In this document: positions 1 through 6,641 of the stretch, piece after piece
How the letters are laid out: each line of letters starts with the position of its first letter
Numbering within the stretch: position 1 is the stretch's first letter
Source: an uncultured Eubacteriales bacterium
GTDB taxonomy: Bacteria > Bacillota > Clostridia > Christensenellales > UBA1242
NCBI GenBank assembly: GCA_905187655.1
Contig: CAJJIV010000045.1
Coordinates: forward strand, 1-8,363
Length of the DNA stretch: 8,363 nucleotides
Reading direction: 5' to 3'
Notes under the pieces: generated by a model
What the model saw: the letters and a program-made list of their open reading frames with translations, nothing else
The model's database searches: none
What the model was told of the DNA's origin: nothing
Program-made: the position numbers and the translations under genes

Positions 1-23
1 AAAAGAAAAATTCTTAACAAATA

Positions 24-55
24 TTGATACAAAATAAAAAAAATTATGTTATACT
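24..55 (+). promoter_or_regulatory. Candidate promoter of the M6 lipoprotein gene
   Basis: TATACT at 50-55 is preceded by TG at 47-48 with one intervening base, which matches an extended -10 element. A possible -35, TTGATA at 24-29, is 20 bases upstream, longer than the ideal 17, so the extended -10 probably carries most of the recognition. Transcription would begin near base 62 and give a leader of about 20 nt. It is the only plausible promoter in the 82 bases before the gene, but the region is so A/T-rich that chance matches are likely. Confidence 0.45.
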
Positions 56-82
56 TATTTTATAAAAGGTAGGGATATTGTT

Positions 83-2791
83 ATGAAGAGTAAGAGATTT
101 AAAACTAAACATAAATTTTTCGCTATTATTTTAGCATTTTGTTTTATAATTCCAACATTACTTACAGGCTGTAGTTTTGGTGGAAATCCTGATAATGGAG
201 ATAATCCACCTGAACAATCAAGTCCAACATTAACAATTGGAACTGATAGTCAATTAGTTTATAGCGAAGCAAATAGTCGCTATGAAATTTCTCTTTATGC
301 AGGAGCAACTTATACTCTTGATGTAAATCTTGGGGATTATACAGGTGATGAGTATAGTATTGTTTACTCTTGGAATTCTAGTGGAAATAATTATGCAAGT
401 ATTGAAAACAAAGTTATTTCCATTAAATCAAATGCTCCAACTTATGTCAACCCACAACTTACTATAAAGTTACAAAAAAATGGCTCTACAAGTGCAATAG
501 ATACAAAGAAAATTTATATTACAATATATGAACTAACAGCTGAACTTACATCATTTGAAGAAACCCTTTCAGTTGAATATGTAAATGCTTTGAATTTAGA
601 TTTTAGAATTAAAATTCCTATGGCTGGTAAGTTTTATAAGCTTCCATCAGTTGACATTACAAATATAATCGGAAACTATGATATATCCTATGAAATAGAT
701 GATGAAGACAAAGATAAACTAAATTTGAGAGTTACTGATGATGCCAACTATATTATGGCAGTAGCAGACCCAAGCATTGCAAGTAATTCAAGAAAACTGA
801 ATATCAATGTTTACGACACAGATGGAACAGAAATTAAAAAATATAGCTGTTCAGTTGAACAAACATACGAAGACCCTGATATTTTCCAAGTTTATTATGG
901 AAATAACAAAGAACAAATAAAGAATAACGAAACACTATATATTGAAAAAACAGAACTCGAAACACCTATTGTATTGCATTATAATGGCAATAAATTGAGT
1001 CCACTAAATGGTGGAATAACAATTATATCAAATAATGAAAATGTTGTAACAATCGCCTCAGGAACAACAATTTATGGCGATTACGAAAAGAAATTAGAAG
1101 TGGTTGATGAAGGCTCAACTACTGTAAGGTTTGAGTATGATGGTAAAGAAATTACAATCAATGTAGTTGTATATAATGGAAAGGAACTTGAAGGACTTTC
1201 TGTTCCAATGGGAGCTGATGCTTTTAAAATTGTTGACAACAATGTTTATGTAAATGGTAAAATATATGCACTATTTAGTGTTGGAAACCCAGAAGCAATA
1301 AATGGAAACGATGACCTTTCTATATCTATTCACGACACAGCAAATGCAAATATCAAGAGAGTTACTATATCTTATGAATATAAAGGAAGAACTAAAACAC
1401 TTGACTTTGATGTTGAAGTTGAAAAAAGTGGTTTAGAAAAAACTGAATTAACACAAAATTATAGAAAATATTGGAATAATAATGGTTATGTAACAACACC
1501 ATACGAAGGCGAAGCAAAAGTTTTAGCAATCCCTGTTTGGTTTACCGACTCAAATAATTTTATCAACGCTTCAATTACTGACAGCAAAGGCAAGACTCAA
1601 AAAGAACAAATAATAGAAGATTTAACAACAGCTCTGTTTGGAAGTAATGATGAACTTGCTTGGAGAAGTTTGAGAACTTATTATGTAGAAGAATCATTTG
1701 GAAAATTAAATATATCAGGAAAGGTTTCTGATTGGTATGAAGTAAATAAAAAATCAACCGATTATGGCGACAAAGATGATGCTATTACAACACTTACTGA
1801 AAATGCAATAAATTGGTATTTTAATGAAACTGGCGAAGAAAGGTCTGACTATGATGCAAATAATGATGGCAAAATTGACCATATTATAATTTTCTATGGT
1901 TCAAACTATCATTGTTCTAGAAATGGAAACTCAGTAGATAGTGCTTGGTGTAGAAGAACTAAAAACTCATCAGAAAGTTATTTGTCAAATTTTAGTTGGA
2001 TTTCTGCATTAAACATTTATGGATTATCAGGACTATCTGCTAATACTTATAATCAACTTGAAAAAAATGATTTATCAACAATTCACGGACTTGATGCAAG
2101 AACAATAATTCACGAATTTGCTCACGCAATAGGCATTGAAGATGTATATGACACATCAATGAAAAATGAGCCATCAGGGGCATTTACTATGGAGTCAGGC
2201 GACTTCGGTGGACACGACCCATACAATATGATGGCAATGGGTTGGGCAACCCCTTATGTGTTTGATAGCAGTGATACCACTCTTTCTAATGAAATAACTA
2301 TAACAATAAATGATTTCCAATCTAGTGGAGATATTATACTTTTGACACCACAATGGAATAGCACAAATCAAATATTTGATGAATATATTCTACTTGAATT
2401 ATATACTCCAACAGGATTAAATAGTTATGAAGCGAAAGAATATGGAGCTAATTGCGCAGGAATTAGAGTGTGGCATATAAATGCAAATATAGATAGTTCT
2501 ACAAATAATCATTTCAATACTAACAACTCTAATGATGGCAATTACGACCTTGTTCACTTTATTAGAAATGATGAAGACATTGAATATAAATCACTTTCTT
2601 CTTTAAAAGATGAATACTTGTTTGTTGAAGGAGACACTTTTGATATGGAAACATTCAAATCTCAATTCTACAATGCAGATGGCAAACTTGATAATGGCAC
2701 ATCACTTGGTTGGAGTTTTGAAATAACAAATATAACTACTGATGCAAGTGGTAATGCAACAGCAACAATCAAACTTGTTAAAACTGCATAA
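83..2791 (+). CDS. Secreted lipoprotein with M6-family metalloprotease domain
   Basis: Predicted extracellular, membrane-anchored zinc protease. The N-terminus has a basic stretch (residues 2-11), a hydrophobic core (12-26) and the lipobox LTGC, with Cys30 as the lipidated residue. Residues ~35-460 look like stacked beta-sandwich domains; ~316-363 resembles a bacterial Ig-like (Big2) unit. The catalytic region starts near 475 (EGEAKVLAIPVWFTD). It contains a calcium-loop-like DANNDGKID (591-599) and the zinc motif HEFAHAIGIED (677-687), which fits the M6 pattern HExxHxxGxxD. GGHDPYNMMAMGW (709-721) follows, as is usual in this family. The C-terminal ~180 residues are probably a beta-rich accessory domain. 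Known M6 members include immune inhibitor A and PrtV, which degrade host proteins; the substrate here is unknown. The ATG at 83 has AGGTAGGG 8 bases upstream. The gene is monocistronic, with its own terminator. The family call is firm; the accessory domain assignments are tentative. Confidence 0.88.
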   Translation: MKSKRFKTKHKFFAIILAFCFIIPTLLTGCSFGGNPDNGDNPPEQSSPTLTIGTDSQLVYSEANSRYEISLYAGATYTLDVNLGDYTGDEYSIVYSWNSSGNNYASIENKVISIKSNAPTYVNPQLTIKLQKNGSTSAIDTKKIYITIYELTAELTSFEETLSVEYVNALNLDFRIKIPMAGKFYKLPSVDITNIIGNYDISYEIDDEDKDKLNLRVTDDANYIMAVADPSIASNSRKLNINVYDTDGTEIKKYSCSVEQTYEDPDIFQVYYGNNKEQIKNNETLYIEKTELETPIVLHYNGNKLSPLNGGITIISNNENVVTIASGTTIYGDYEKKLEVVDEGSTTVRFEYDGKEITINVVVYNGKELEGLSVPMGADAFKIVDNNVYVNGKIYALFSVGNPEAINGNDDLSISIHDTANANIKRVTISYEYKGRTKTLDFDVEVEKSGLEKTELTQNYRKYWNNNGYVTTPYEGEAKVLAIPVWFTDSNNFINASITDSKGKTQKEQIIEDLTTALFGSNDELAWRSLRTYYVEESFGKLNISGKVSDWYEVNKKSTDYGDKDDAITTLTENAINWYFNETGEERSDYDANNDGKIDHIIIFYGSNYHCSRNGNSVDSAWCRRTKNSSESYLSNFSWISALNIYGLSGLSANTYNQLEKNDLSTIHGLDARTIIHEFAHAIGIEDVYDTSMKNEPSGAFTMESGDFGGHDPYNMMAMGWATPYVFDSSDTTLSNEITITINDFQSSGDIILLTPQWNSTNQIFDEYILLELYTPTGLNSYEAKEYGANCAGIRVWHINANIDSSTNNHFNTNNSNDGNYDLVHFIRNDEDIEYKSLSSLKDEYLFVEGDTFDMETFKSQFYNADGKLDNGTSLGWSFEITNITTDASGNATATIKLVKTA

Positions 2792-2795
2792 TAAG

Positions 2796-2827
2796 AAAAA
2801 TGACTTAACATTGGTTAAGTCATTTTT
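2796..2827 (+). terminator. Rho-independent terminator after the M6 lipoprotein gene
   Basis: Perfect stem TGACTTAAC (2801-2809) / GTTAAGTCA (2814-2822) with a 4-base loop, extended by five A:T pairs from the flanking A and T runs. The T tract is 2823-2827. The hairpin begins 5 bases after the stop codon. Because A and T runs flank both sides, it could also act on transcription from the other strand. Confidence 0.9.
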
Positions 2828-2908
2828 ACTTTATTGATTTAAGGGTTCTTTTTTAAGTTGCTTTTTAGGGGTGCAGAACAGATTGGGTCATTTTATTTTG
2901 CTTTACTA

Positions 2909-2937
2909 TTGACTTATTATTAGCATTGTGATAAAAT
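2909..2937 (+). promoter_or_regulatory. Promoter of the cysteine desulfurase operon
   Basis: TTGACT (2909-2914) and TAAAAT (2932-2937) are separated by exactly 17 bases, each one mismatch from the vegetative sigma consensus. The start of transcription would be near 2944, giving a leader of about 20 nt before the ATG at 2965. That leaves too little room for initiation at the in-frame ATG at 2950. I saw no operator-like palindrome (for example for an IscR-type repressor) around it. The preceding ~80 bases (2828-2908) show no gene or clear structure. Confidence 0.75.
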
Positions 2938-2964
2938 ATTACCAAATATATGGGGGACAAAATA

Positions 2965-4134
2965 ATGGAAAATAGAGTATATTTAGATTATGCTGCCACA
3001 ACGCCTTTAAACACCGAAGTATATAAAGAAATGCTTAGGTGTTTTTCTGGTTGCAACGGAAATAGTAGCAGTTTGCATTCTTTTGGCAGGGAGGCATCTG
3101 GCGAGTTAGAAAATGCTCGTGCAACCATAGCAAAGACAATTAATGCTAAGCCTAATGAAATTTACTTCACTTCATGTGGAACCGAGTCTAACAACTGGGC
3201 AATTTTTGGTCTTGCAAGAGCAAATAAAAACAAAGGTAACCACATTATTGTTTCAGCAATTGAACATCATTCTATTTTAGAAAGTTGCAAACAGCTTGAG
3301 AAAGAAGGATTTGAAATTTCATACATACCAATCACCAAAGAAGGAATAATTAATTACAAAGAACTTGTAAAATTAATTAGACCAGAAACTATCTTAATTT
3401 CGGTTATGACAGTTAATAACGAACTTGGTACAATTCAGCCTATTAAAGCAATTGGCCAACTTGCTAAAAGTTATAATATCTTATTTCATACCGATGCAGT
3501 TCAGGCTCTAGGTTCAATTAAACTAGACGTAGAGAATATGGGGATTGATGCACTTAGCATATCTGCGCACAAGATATATGGACCAAAAGGCATTGCATGC
3601 CTATACATTAAAAATGGGACTAAAATTGACAAATTAATTTACGGCGGTGAGCAAGAAAGAGGTATGCGTGCAGGTACGGTTAATGTACCAGCATGCGTTG
3701 GTTTTGCAAAAGCGTGTGAGCTAAATTATAACAACTTTGATTCTCATAACAAGCACTTGGCTAACATTAAAAAATACTTTGAAAAACAGTTGGCTAGCAA
3801 GATTAAAAATGTACAGGCAAATGGAAAACTTGCAAAAACTGTAAATAATATAATTAGCATAGACTTTAGAAATATAGATGGCGAAGCAGTTTTGATGCTT
3901 TTGGACTTGGCAGGAATAGCAGTATCTACAGGTTCTGCTTGCGTTGCGGGAGTTGCGGGTGGTTCTCATGTCATTTCTGCCCTAGATAAAAAGAGAGTTA
4001 AATCTTCGGTTAGATTTTCATTTAGTTATTTAACTACCCATGAAGAAATAGATTATACAATAGAACAATTATCTAAAATTGTAACAAATCTTCGTCAATT
4101 ATCTCCAGTTAAGGCAAAGAGGGAGGTAAAATAG
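2965..4134 (+). CDS. Cysteine desulfurase (NifS/IscS family)
   Basis: PLP enzyme of 389 residues that converts cysteine to alanine and holds the released sulfur as a persulfide for Fe-S cluster or thio-tRNA synthesis. The start at 2965 is chosen over the in-frame ATG at 2950: GGGGGA (2952-2957) lies 7 bases before it, and MENRVYLDYAATTP is the family's typical N-terminus. Visible residues are the PLP-stacking His101 (EHHSIL), Asp177 and Gln180 (HTDAVQALG), the PLP-binding Lys203 (SAHK) and the catalytic Cys326 in STGSAC. The sulfur-carrying loop between Cys326 and Ser334-His335 is the same length as in IscS, but has Gly333 where Pro is usual. Length and motifs indicate a complete enzyme. It is followed after one base by an IscU-like gene, so the two are surely co-transcribed. 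Whether it acts as iscS, nifS or a tRNA-thiolation enzyme cannot be told from sequence, so no symbol is given. Confidence 0.95.
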   Translation: MENRVYLDYAATTPLNTEVYKEMLRCFSGCNGNSSSLHSFGREASGELENARATIAKTINAKPNEIYFTSCGTESNNWAIFGLARANKNKGNHIIVSAIEHHSILESCKQLEKEGFEISYIPITKEGIINYKELVKLIRPETILISVMTVNNELGTIQPIKAIGQLAKSYNILFHTDAVQALGSIKLDVENMGIDALSISAHKIYGPKGIACLYIKNGTKIDKLIYGGEQERGMRAGTVNVPACVGFAKACELNYNNFDSHNKHLANIKKYFEKQLASKIKNVQANGKLAKTVNNIISIDFRNIDGEAVLMLLDLAGIAVSTGSACVAGVAGGSHVISALDKKRVKSSVRFSFSYLTTHEEIDYTIEQLSKIVTNLRQLSPVKAKREVK

Positions 4135-4135
4135 T

Positions 4136-5317
4136 ATGGCAAAATATTCCAGTGAATTACTACAAACCTTTTTCTTTACCGAATATGCAGGTTCAATTAA
4201 AAATGCATCAATAATTGGAAAGTTTGAAAATAAAGAGTGTGCAGATATAGTTAAAATTTATGCAACAATAACTAATAATAAAATTGAAAAATGCACTTTT
4301 CAAGCAATGGGTTCAGTGGTTGTTTTTGCAACAATGTCTGCGATTTGTAAACTTGCAACAAATAAAACACTTGAAGATGCCTACAAAATTTCTGAAAAAG
4401 AGATTATAAGGGAACTTGGAGAACTAAACAAACAAAATTTTTCGGTAGTTGTTTTTGCTTTACAGTCATTTAAACAAACTTTGGCTAACTTTCAAAAGAA
4501 ATTTAAAGATGGTAAGGTTGAAAATAAAGCAAATCAAGCCACTAAGTTATCTAAACCGGCAAAAGGCATAATTAAGTTTGAGAGTGGTTCATCTAGTTTT
4601 ATAAATGTAAATATAAACGAAAATAAAAAAACAGAAATCGCGACAGGGAATACAAATTCAAAGGAATCTTTACACGAAGATCAACAAGAAAACGTCGCTG
4701 TTGTAACGGAAGAGAATAAAGAAGAACGAAGCAAAAGTTTAAAACAAAATAAATCTACCAAAACAAGTCAGGCGGATAATAAAAATAACAAAAAGAAATT
4801 AGATGCAAATCCAAACACAGTTACAACAACTAAGTCAGTAACAACAACTAAAAAGAGAATGGTAAAAGTTGATTCTATCAATTCCAATAATGAACAATCA
4901 TATAATAGAACGAAACAAGAATCAGATGGCGTTGAAGATTCAGAGCTGTTAATTAAACCAGTTTCATCAAAGAAAAAAAGAATATCTGTTCCTAAAAAAG
5001 AAACGCCAAAAGCCATTGAAGTTAGAGTGGTTGAAGGCAAAGAGCAACCTACATCTAATTCAGTGACAACAAAAACAACTACAACAAAGGTTGTTACAAA
5101 AAGACATCAAATTAGTAATAATACTGATTCAAAAAGTTCTGCCATAAATGCAAACAACTCTAGTAAGGACAATCTAATTTTAAGCGCAAAAGATTTTCGT
5201 GAAATACAAAATCCAGAAAATAGCGACGAGAATGATGAACTTGATACAATAACAGCAAAATTATCAAATGCTATTTCAGAATTAAATTTTAAGTTTGATG
5301 ATACAGATAATAATTAA
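4136..5317 (+). CDS. IscU-like scaffold protein lacking two ligand cysteines, with long low-complexity tail
   Basis: Residues 1-~120 align by eye with IscU/NifU-N scaffolds: CAD (Cys35, Asp37) matches the CGD motif, TFQAMGSVVVFATMS (54-68) matches RFKTYGCGSAIASSS, and KTLEDA (77-82) matches KSLDEA. Of the three cluster ligands, only the first is kept. The position of IscU Cys63 is Ser60, and that of Cys106 falls at Ser103/Val104 with no cysteine nearby. The LPPVK chaperone-binding motif is also absent. The other cysteines, 53 and 71, align to non-ligand positions. Residues ~127-393 form a Lys/Asn/Ser/Thr-rich, probably disordered tail with VTTTK-type repeats, ending in an acidic segment with a possible helix (~370-386). 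GGGAGG at 4121-4126 sits 9 bases before the ATG, inside the desulfurase gene. Known IscU proteins are about 120-150 residues, so the tail is exceptional. It could be a divergent scaffold, a sulfur-acceptor or a regulator of the desulfurase. The fold call is good; the function is uncertain. Confidence 0.75.
   Translation: MAKYSSELLQTFFFTEYAGSIKNASIIGKFENKECADIVKIYATITNNKIEKCTFQAMGSVVVFATMSAICKLATNKTLEDAYKISEKEIIRELGELNKQNFSVVVFALQSFKQTLANFQKKFKDGKVENKANQATKLSKPAKGIIKFESGSSSFINVNINENKKTEIATGNTNSKESLHEDQQENVAVVTEENKEERSKSLKQNKSTKTSQADNKNNKKKLDANPNTVTTTKSVTTTKKRMVKVDSINSNNEQSYNRTKQESDGVEDSELLIKPVSSKKKRISVPKKETPKAIEVRVVEGKEQPTSNSVTTKTTTTKVVTKRHQISNNTDSKSSAINANNSSKDNLILSAKDFREIQNPENSDENDELDTITAKLSNAISELNFKFDDTDNN
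4820..5101 (+). repeat. VTTTK-type repeats in the tail of the IscU-like protein
   Basis: GTTACAACAACTAA (4820-4833) recurs 18 bases on as GTAACAACAACTAA (4838-4851), encoding VTTTK at residues 229-233 and 235-239. A third, degenerate block (5063-5101) encodes VTTKTTTTK followed by VVTK (residues 310-322). Each block is followed by a basic/hydrophobic patch such as KKRMVKV or TKRHQI, and a related KKKRISV lies between them. The repeats stay in frame, so they look like protein-level repeat expansion rather than a separate DNA element. Confidence 0.6.
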
Positions 5318-5323
5318 AATTTT

Positions 5324-5356
5324 AAAATAAAGGGTTAATTTAGCCCTTTATTTTTT
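5324..5356 (+). terminator. Rho-independent terminator of the desulfurase/IscU-like operon
   Basis: AAATAAAGGG (5325-5334) pairs with CCCTTTATTT (5344-5353). The inner bases 5335-5343 can extend the stem by three pairs, including one T:G wobble. The T run is 5351-5356. It starts about 7 bases after the stop codon and separates this operon from the next gene. Confidence 0.85.
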
Positions 5357-5386
5357 ATCTCAGAAATGTTATACAATACAAATTTA

Positions 5387-5416
5387 ATGCCATAAATATA
5401 ACAATATCTGTATAAT
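5387..5416 (+). promoter_or_regulatory. Candidate promoter of the small membrane protein gene
   Basis: A perfect TATAAT at 5411-5416 has a weak -35, ATGCCA (5387-5392), 18 bases upstream. Transcription would begin near 5423, about 45 bases before the ATG at 5469. An alternative -10-like TGTTATACA at 5367-5375 shares ATGTTATAC with the promoter region near base 46. The inverted pair TGTTATA (5367-5373) / TATAACA (5397-5403) flanks the -35, but it is short and pure A/T apart from one pair, so I do not call it an operator. Confidence 0.5.
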
Positions 5417-5468
5417 TTGTCGAAAAGTGCAGAAAATATTACTAATAACGAACAAAGGGGGTAAGAAT

Positions 5469-5735
5469 ATGAAAAACACAATTGGTTGTTGCATTTTTTG
5501 TTTAGGTGCTGGTTTTGTTGCTGGTGCTATGCTAACTGCAAATAACAATAATGTTAGAAAATGGTTTTCCTCTAGCACTCAAAAAATAAACGATGCTTGC
5601 GCAGAGATAATGCAAAAAGTTGATTCATCGCTTGGCGGTTGTAATTGTGGTCAGTCAAACACAAGTCAAAGCTCTTCCGCTTCAGCCGATAAAAAAGAAG
5701 ATGAGTCAGGTAAGAAGTCTAAAAAATCCAACTAA
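5469..5735 (+). CDS. Small membrane-anchored, cysteine-containing protein (YtxH-like)
   Basis: 88 residues. The ATG at 5469 is chosen because AAAGGGGG (5454-5461) lies 7 bases upstream; the reading frame is open further upstream (GTG at 5427) without a binding site. Residues 4-24 form a Gly/Ala-rich hydrophobic segment of the kind that opens YtxH-domain proteins. A short amphipathic stretch (29-55) and a Ser/Lys/Asp-rich hydrophilic tail (62-88) follow. YtxH proteins are poorly characterised stress- or envelope-associated proteins in Firmicutes. Unusually, this one has six cysteines (7, 8, 11, 44, 58, 60), including CCxxC inside the membrane segment and CNC before the tail. It has its own promoter and terminator, so it is probably not part of the upstream sulfur operon despite its position. 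The coding call is strong. The YtxH link rests on overall pattern only, and the function is unknown. Confidence 0.7.
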   Translation: MKNTIGCCIFCLGAGFVAGAMLTANNNNVRKWFSSSTQKINDACAEIMQKVDSSLGGCNCGQSNTSQSSSASADKKEDESGKKSKKSN

Positions 5736-5744
5736 TTCGTTATT

Positions 5745-5792
5745 AAAAATAGAAAATAGTTCATTAAAAATAGTGGACTATTTTCTTTTTTT
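5745..5792 (+). terminator. Rho-independent terminator after the small membrane protein gene
   Basis: AGAAAATAGTTCA (5751-5763) pairs with TGGACTATTTTCT (5774-5786). This gives 13 pairs with one T:G wobble and a 10-base loop. An A run (5745-5749) lies before it and a T run (5786-5792) after it. It ends about 33 bases before the ruvX start. Confidence 0.85.
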
Positions 5793-5802
5793 GTGTTAAA
5801 TT
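5774..5802 (+). promoter_or_regulatory. Weak candidate promoter for ruvX-DUF1292
   Basis: A strong terminator lies just upstream, so ruvX needs its own promoter or read-through. The best match is TGGACT (5774-5779), 17 bases, then TAAATT (5797-5802) with TG at 5794-5795. Each hexamer matches consensus at four of six positions. The -35 would lie inside the descending arm of the terminator. Plausible, but weak. Confidence 0.3.
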
Positions 5803-5825
5803 TATTCAAGGAGATTTGTTGGTAA

Positions 5826-6245
5826 ATGAGAATAATGGCACTAGATATTGGAAAAGTAAGAATTGGTATCGCACAAAGCGATGAAATGCAGATTATTGCA
5901 TCTCCACTTATGGTATACACTCGAACAAAAAGCATAAACAATGATGCCAAATATATTGCGACTTTAATGTCTGAAAATAGCGTTGGTAAACTTGTCGTTG
6001 GCTTGCCATTAAAACTAGATGGTAGTGCGGGTGATAGTGTAGATATGGTAAACGAATTTATTGACAAACTTAAAAAATTTACTAATACCGAAATAATTTT
6101 GCAAGATGAACGGCTATCTACTGTGTCTGCACAGCGAATTTTACTAGAAGGAAATGTTCGTCGTGATAAACGCAAAAATGTTGTAGATAAAATTGCTGCA
6201 ACTATTATATTACAAAATTATTTAGACAAAAATTATAAAAAATAA
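5826..6245 (+). CDS. ruvX: RuvX/YqgF-family RNase H-fold nuclease
   Basis: 139 residues, the normal length for this family. Members have an RNase H-like fold and are linked to processing of the 16S rRNA 5' end; they are also annotated as putative Holliday junction resolvases. Family blocks are all present: ALDIGKVRIGIAQSD (5-19) with first acidic residue Asp7, VVGLPLKLDGSAGDS, the DERLST block with Asp94-Glu95-Arg96, and VDKIAATIILQNYL with Asp121 as the last acidic residue. The active site therefore looks intact. The ATG at 5826 has AAGGAG (5808-5813) 12 bases upstream, slightly long; the next in-frame ATG (5835) would be too far away and would cut the first strand. The downstream DUF1292 gene begins 10 bases after the stop, so the two are translationally linked. 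In Bacillus the equivalent pair is yrrK-yrzB. Confidence 0.95.
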   Translation: MRIMALDIGKVRIGIAQSDEMQIIASPLMVYTRTKSINNDAKYIATLMSENSVGKLVVGLPLKLDGSAGDSVDMVNEFIDKLKKFTNTEIILQDERLSTVSAQRILLEGNVRRDKRKNVVDKIAATIILQNYLDKNYKK

Positions 6246-6255
6246 GGAGCATAAA

Positions 6256-6582
6256 ATGGCAGAACAAAAAGGATTAAAGGGCAATGTGCCAGACAGTATT
6301 AAACATATGACAGAAGATGATGATGACATTGTGACCCTAATTAGTGAAGATGGAGAAGAAGTTGATTTTGTTGAAATTGCAGGTATTGCATACCGAGGCA
6401 ATTTTTATGCAGTCCTTCAACCTGTAGAATTACTTGAAGGCATGACAGATGAAGAAGCTTTAGTTTTTAAGGTTACAAAAGGTGAAAATGGTGAAGATAA
6501 TTTTGAAATAGAAATAGATGAAACTATAATTAATGCAGTCTATGAGGAATATCTTAAATTGCTTGCAGACTTGCCAAAATAA
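6256..6582 (+). CDS. DUF1292 (YrzB-like) acidic protein
   Basis: 108 residues, small, very acidic, with no signal or membrane segment, so cytoplasmic. Residues ~22-75 fit the DUF1292 pattern: DDDIVTLISEDGEEVDFVEIAGIAYRG-type strands, then a YAVLQPVE core and FKVTKGENGEDNFEIE. A C-terminal helix (~92-107) follows. The family is widespread in Firmicutes and has no established biochemical role. It is normally found directly after ruvX, as here, which supports the assignment. AAGGAG (6244-6249) overlaps the ruvX stop codon and lies 6 bases before the ATG. After the stop there is only the G/C-free palindrome AATTTTAAAATT (6581-6592), not a convincing terminator. Some transcription may therefore continue into rpsB. 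Confidence 0.9.
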   Translation: MAEQKGLKGNVPDSIKHMTEDDDDIVTLISEDGEEVDFVEIAGIAYRGNFYAVLQPVELLEGMTDEEALVFKVTKGENGEDNFEIEIDETIINAVYEEYLKLLADLPK

Positions 6583-6606
6583 TTTTAAAATTAATTAGAA
6601 AAAATA

Positions 6607-6635
6607 TTGCAATTACAAAATAGATATGTTAAAAT
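6607..6635 (+). promoter_or_regulatory. Promoter of rpsB-tsf
   Basis: TTGCAA (6607-6612) and TAAAAT (6630-6635) are separated by exactly 17 bases. The predicted transcript would start near 6642, giving a leader of about 112 nt before rpsB. This fits a ribosomal protein operon with its own promoter and a regulatory leader. Confidence 0.65.
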
Positions 6636-6641
6636 ATCTAC

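Noticed and set aside
2950..2964. Upstream in-frame ATG giving a desulfurase five residues longer
   Set aside because: It would lie about 6 bases from the predicted transcription start, has no ribosome binding site, and would place the GGGGGA motif inside the coding region.
4768..5040. Minus-strand open frame of 90 codons opposite the IscU-like tail
   Set aside because: It reflects the low-complexity composition of the sense strand; its Leu/Phe/Val-rich product is the usual antisense of Lys/Asn/Thr codons.
5367..5403. Inverted repeat TGTTATA/TATAACA as an operator
   Set aside because: Seven bases with only one G:C pair and a 23-base gap; chance is too likely in this composition.
5732..6175. 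147-codon open frame on the minus strand over ruvX
   Set aside because: It is antisense to a gene with clear family motifs, has no recognisable domain, and is expected by chance in this A/T-rich sequence.
6581..6592. Palindrome AATTTTAAAATT after the DUF1292 gene as a terminator
   Set aside because: It has no G/C pairs, no loop and no following T run, so it would not form a stable terminator.
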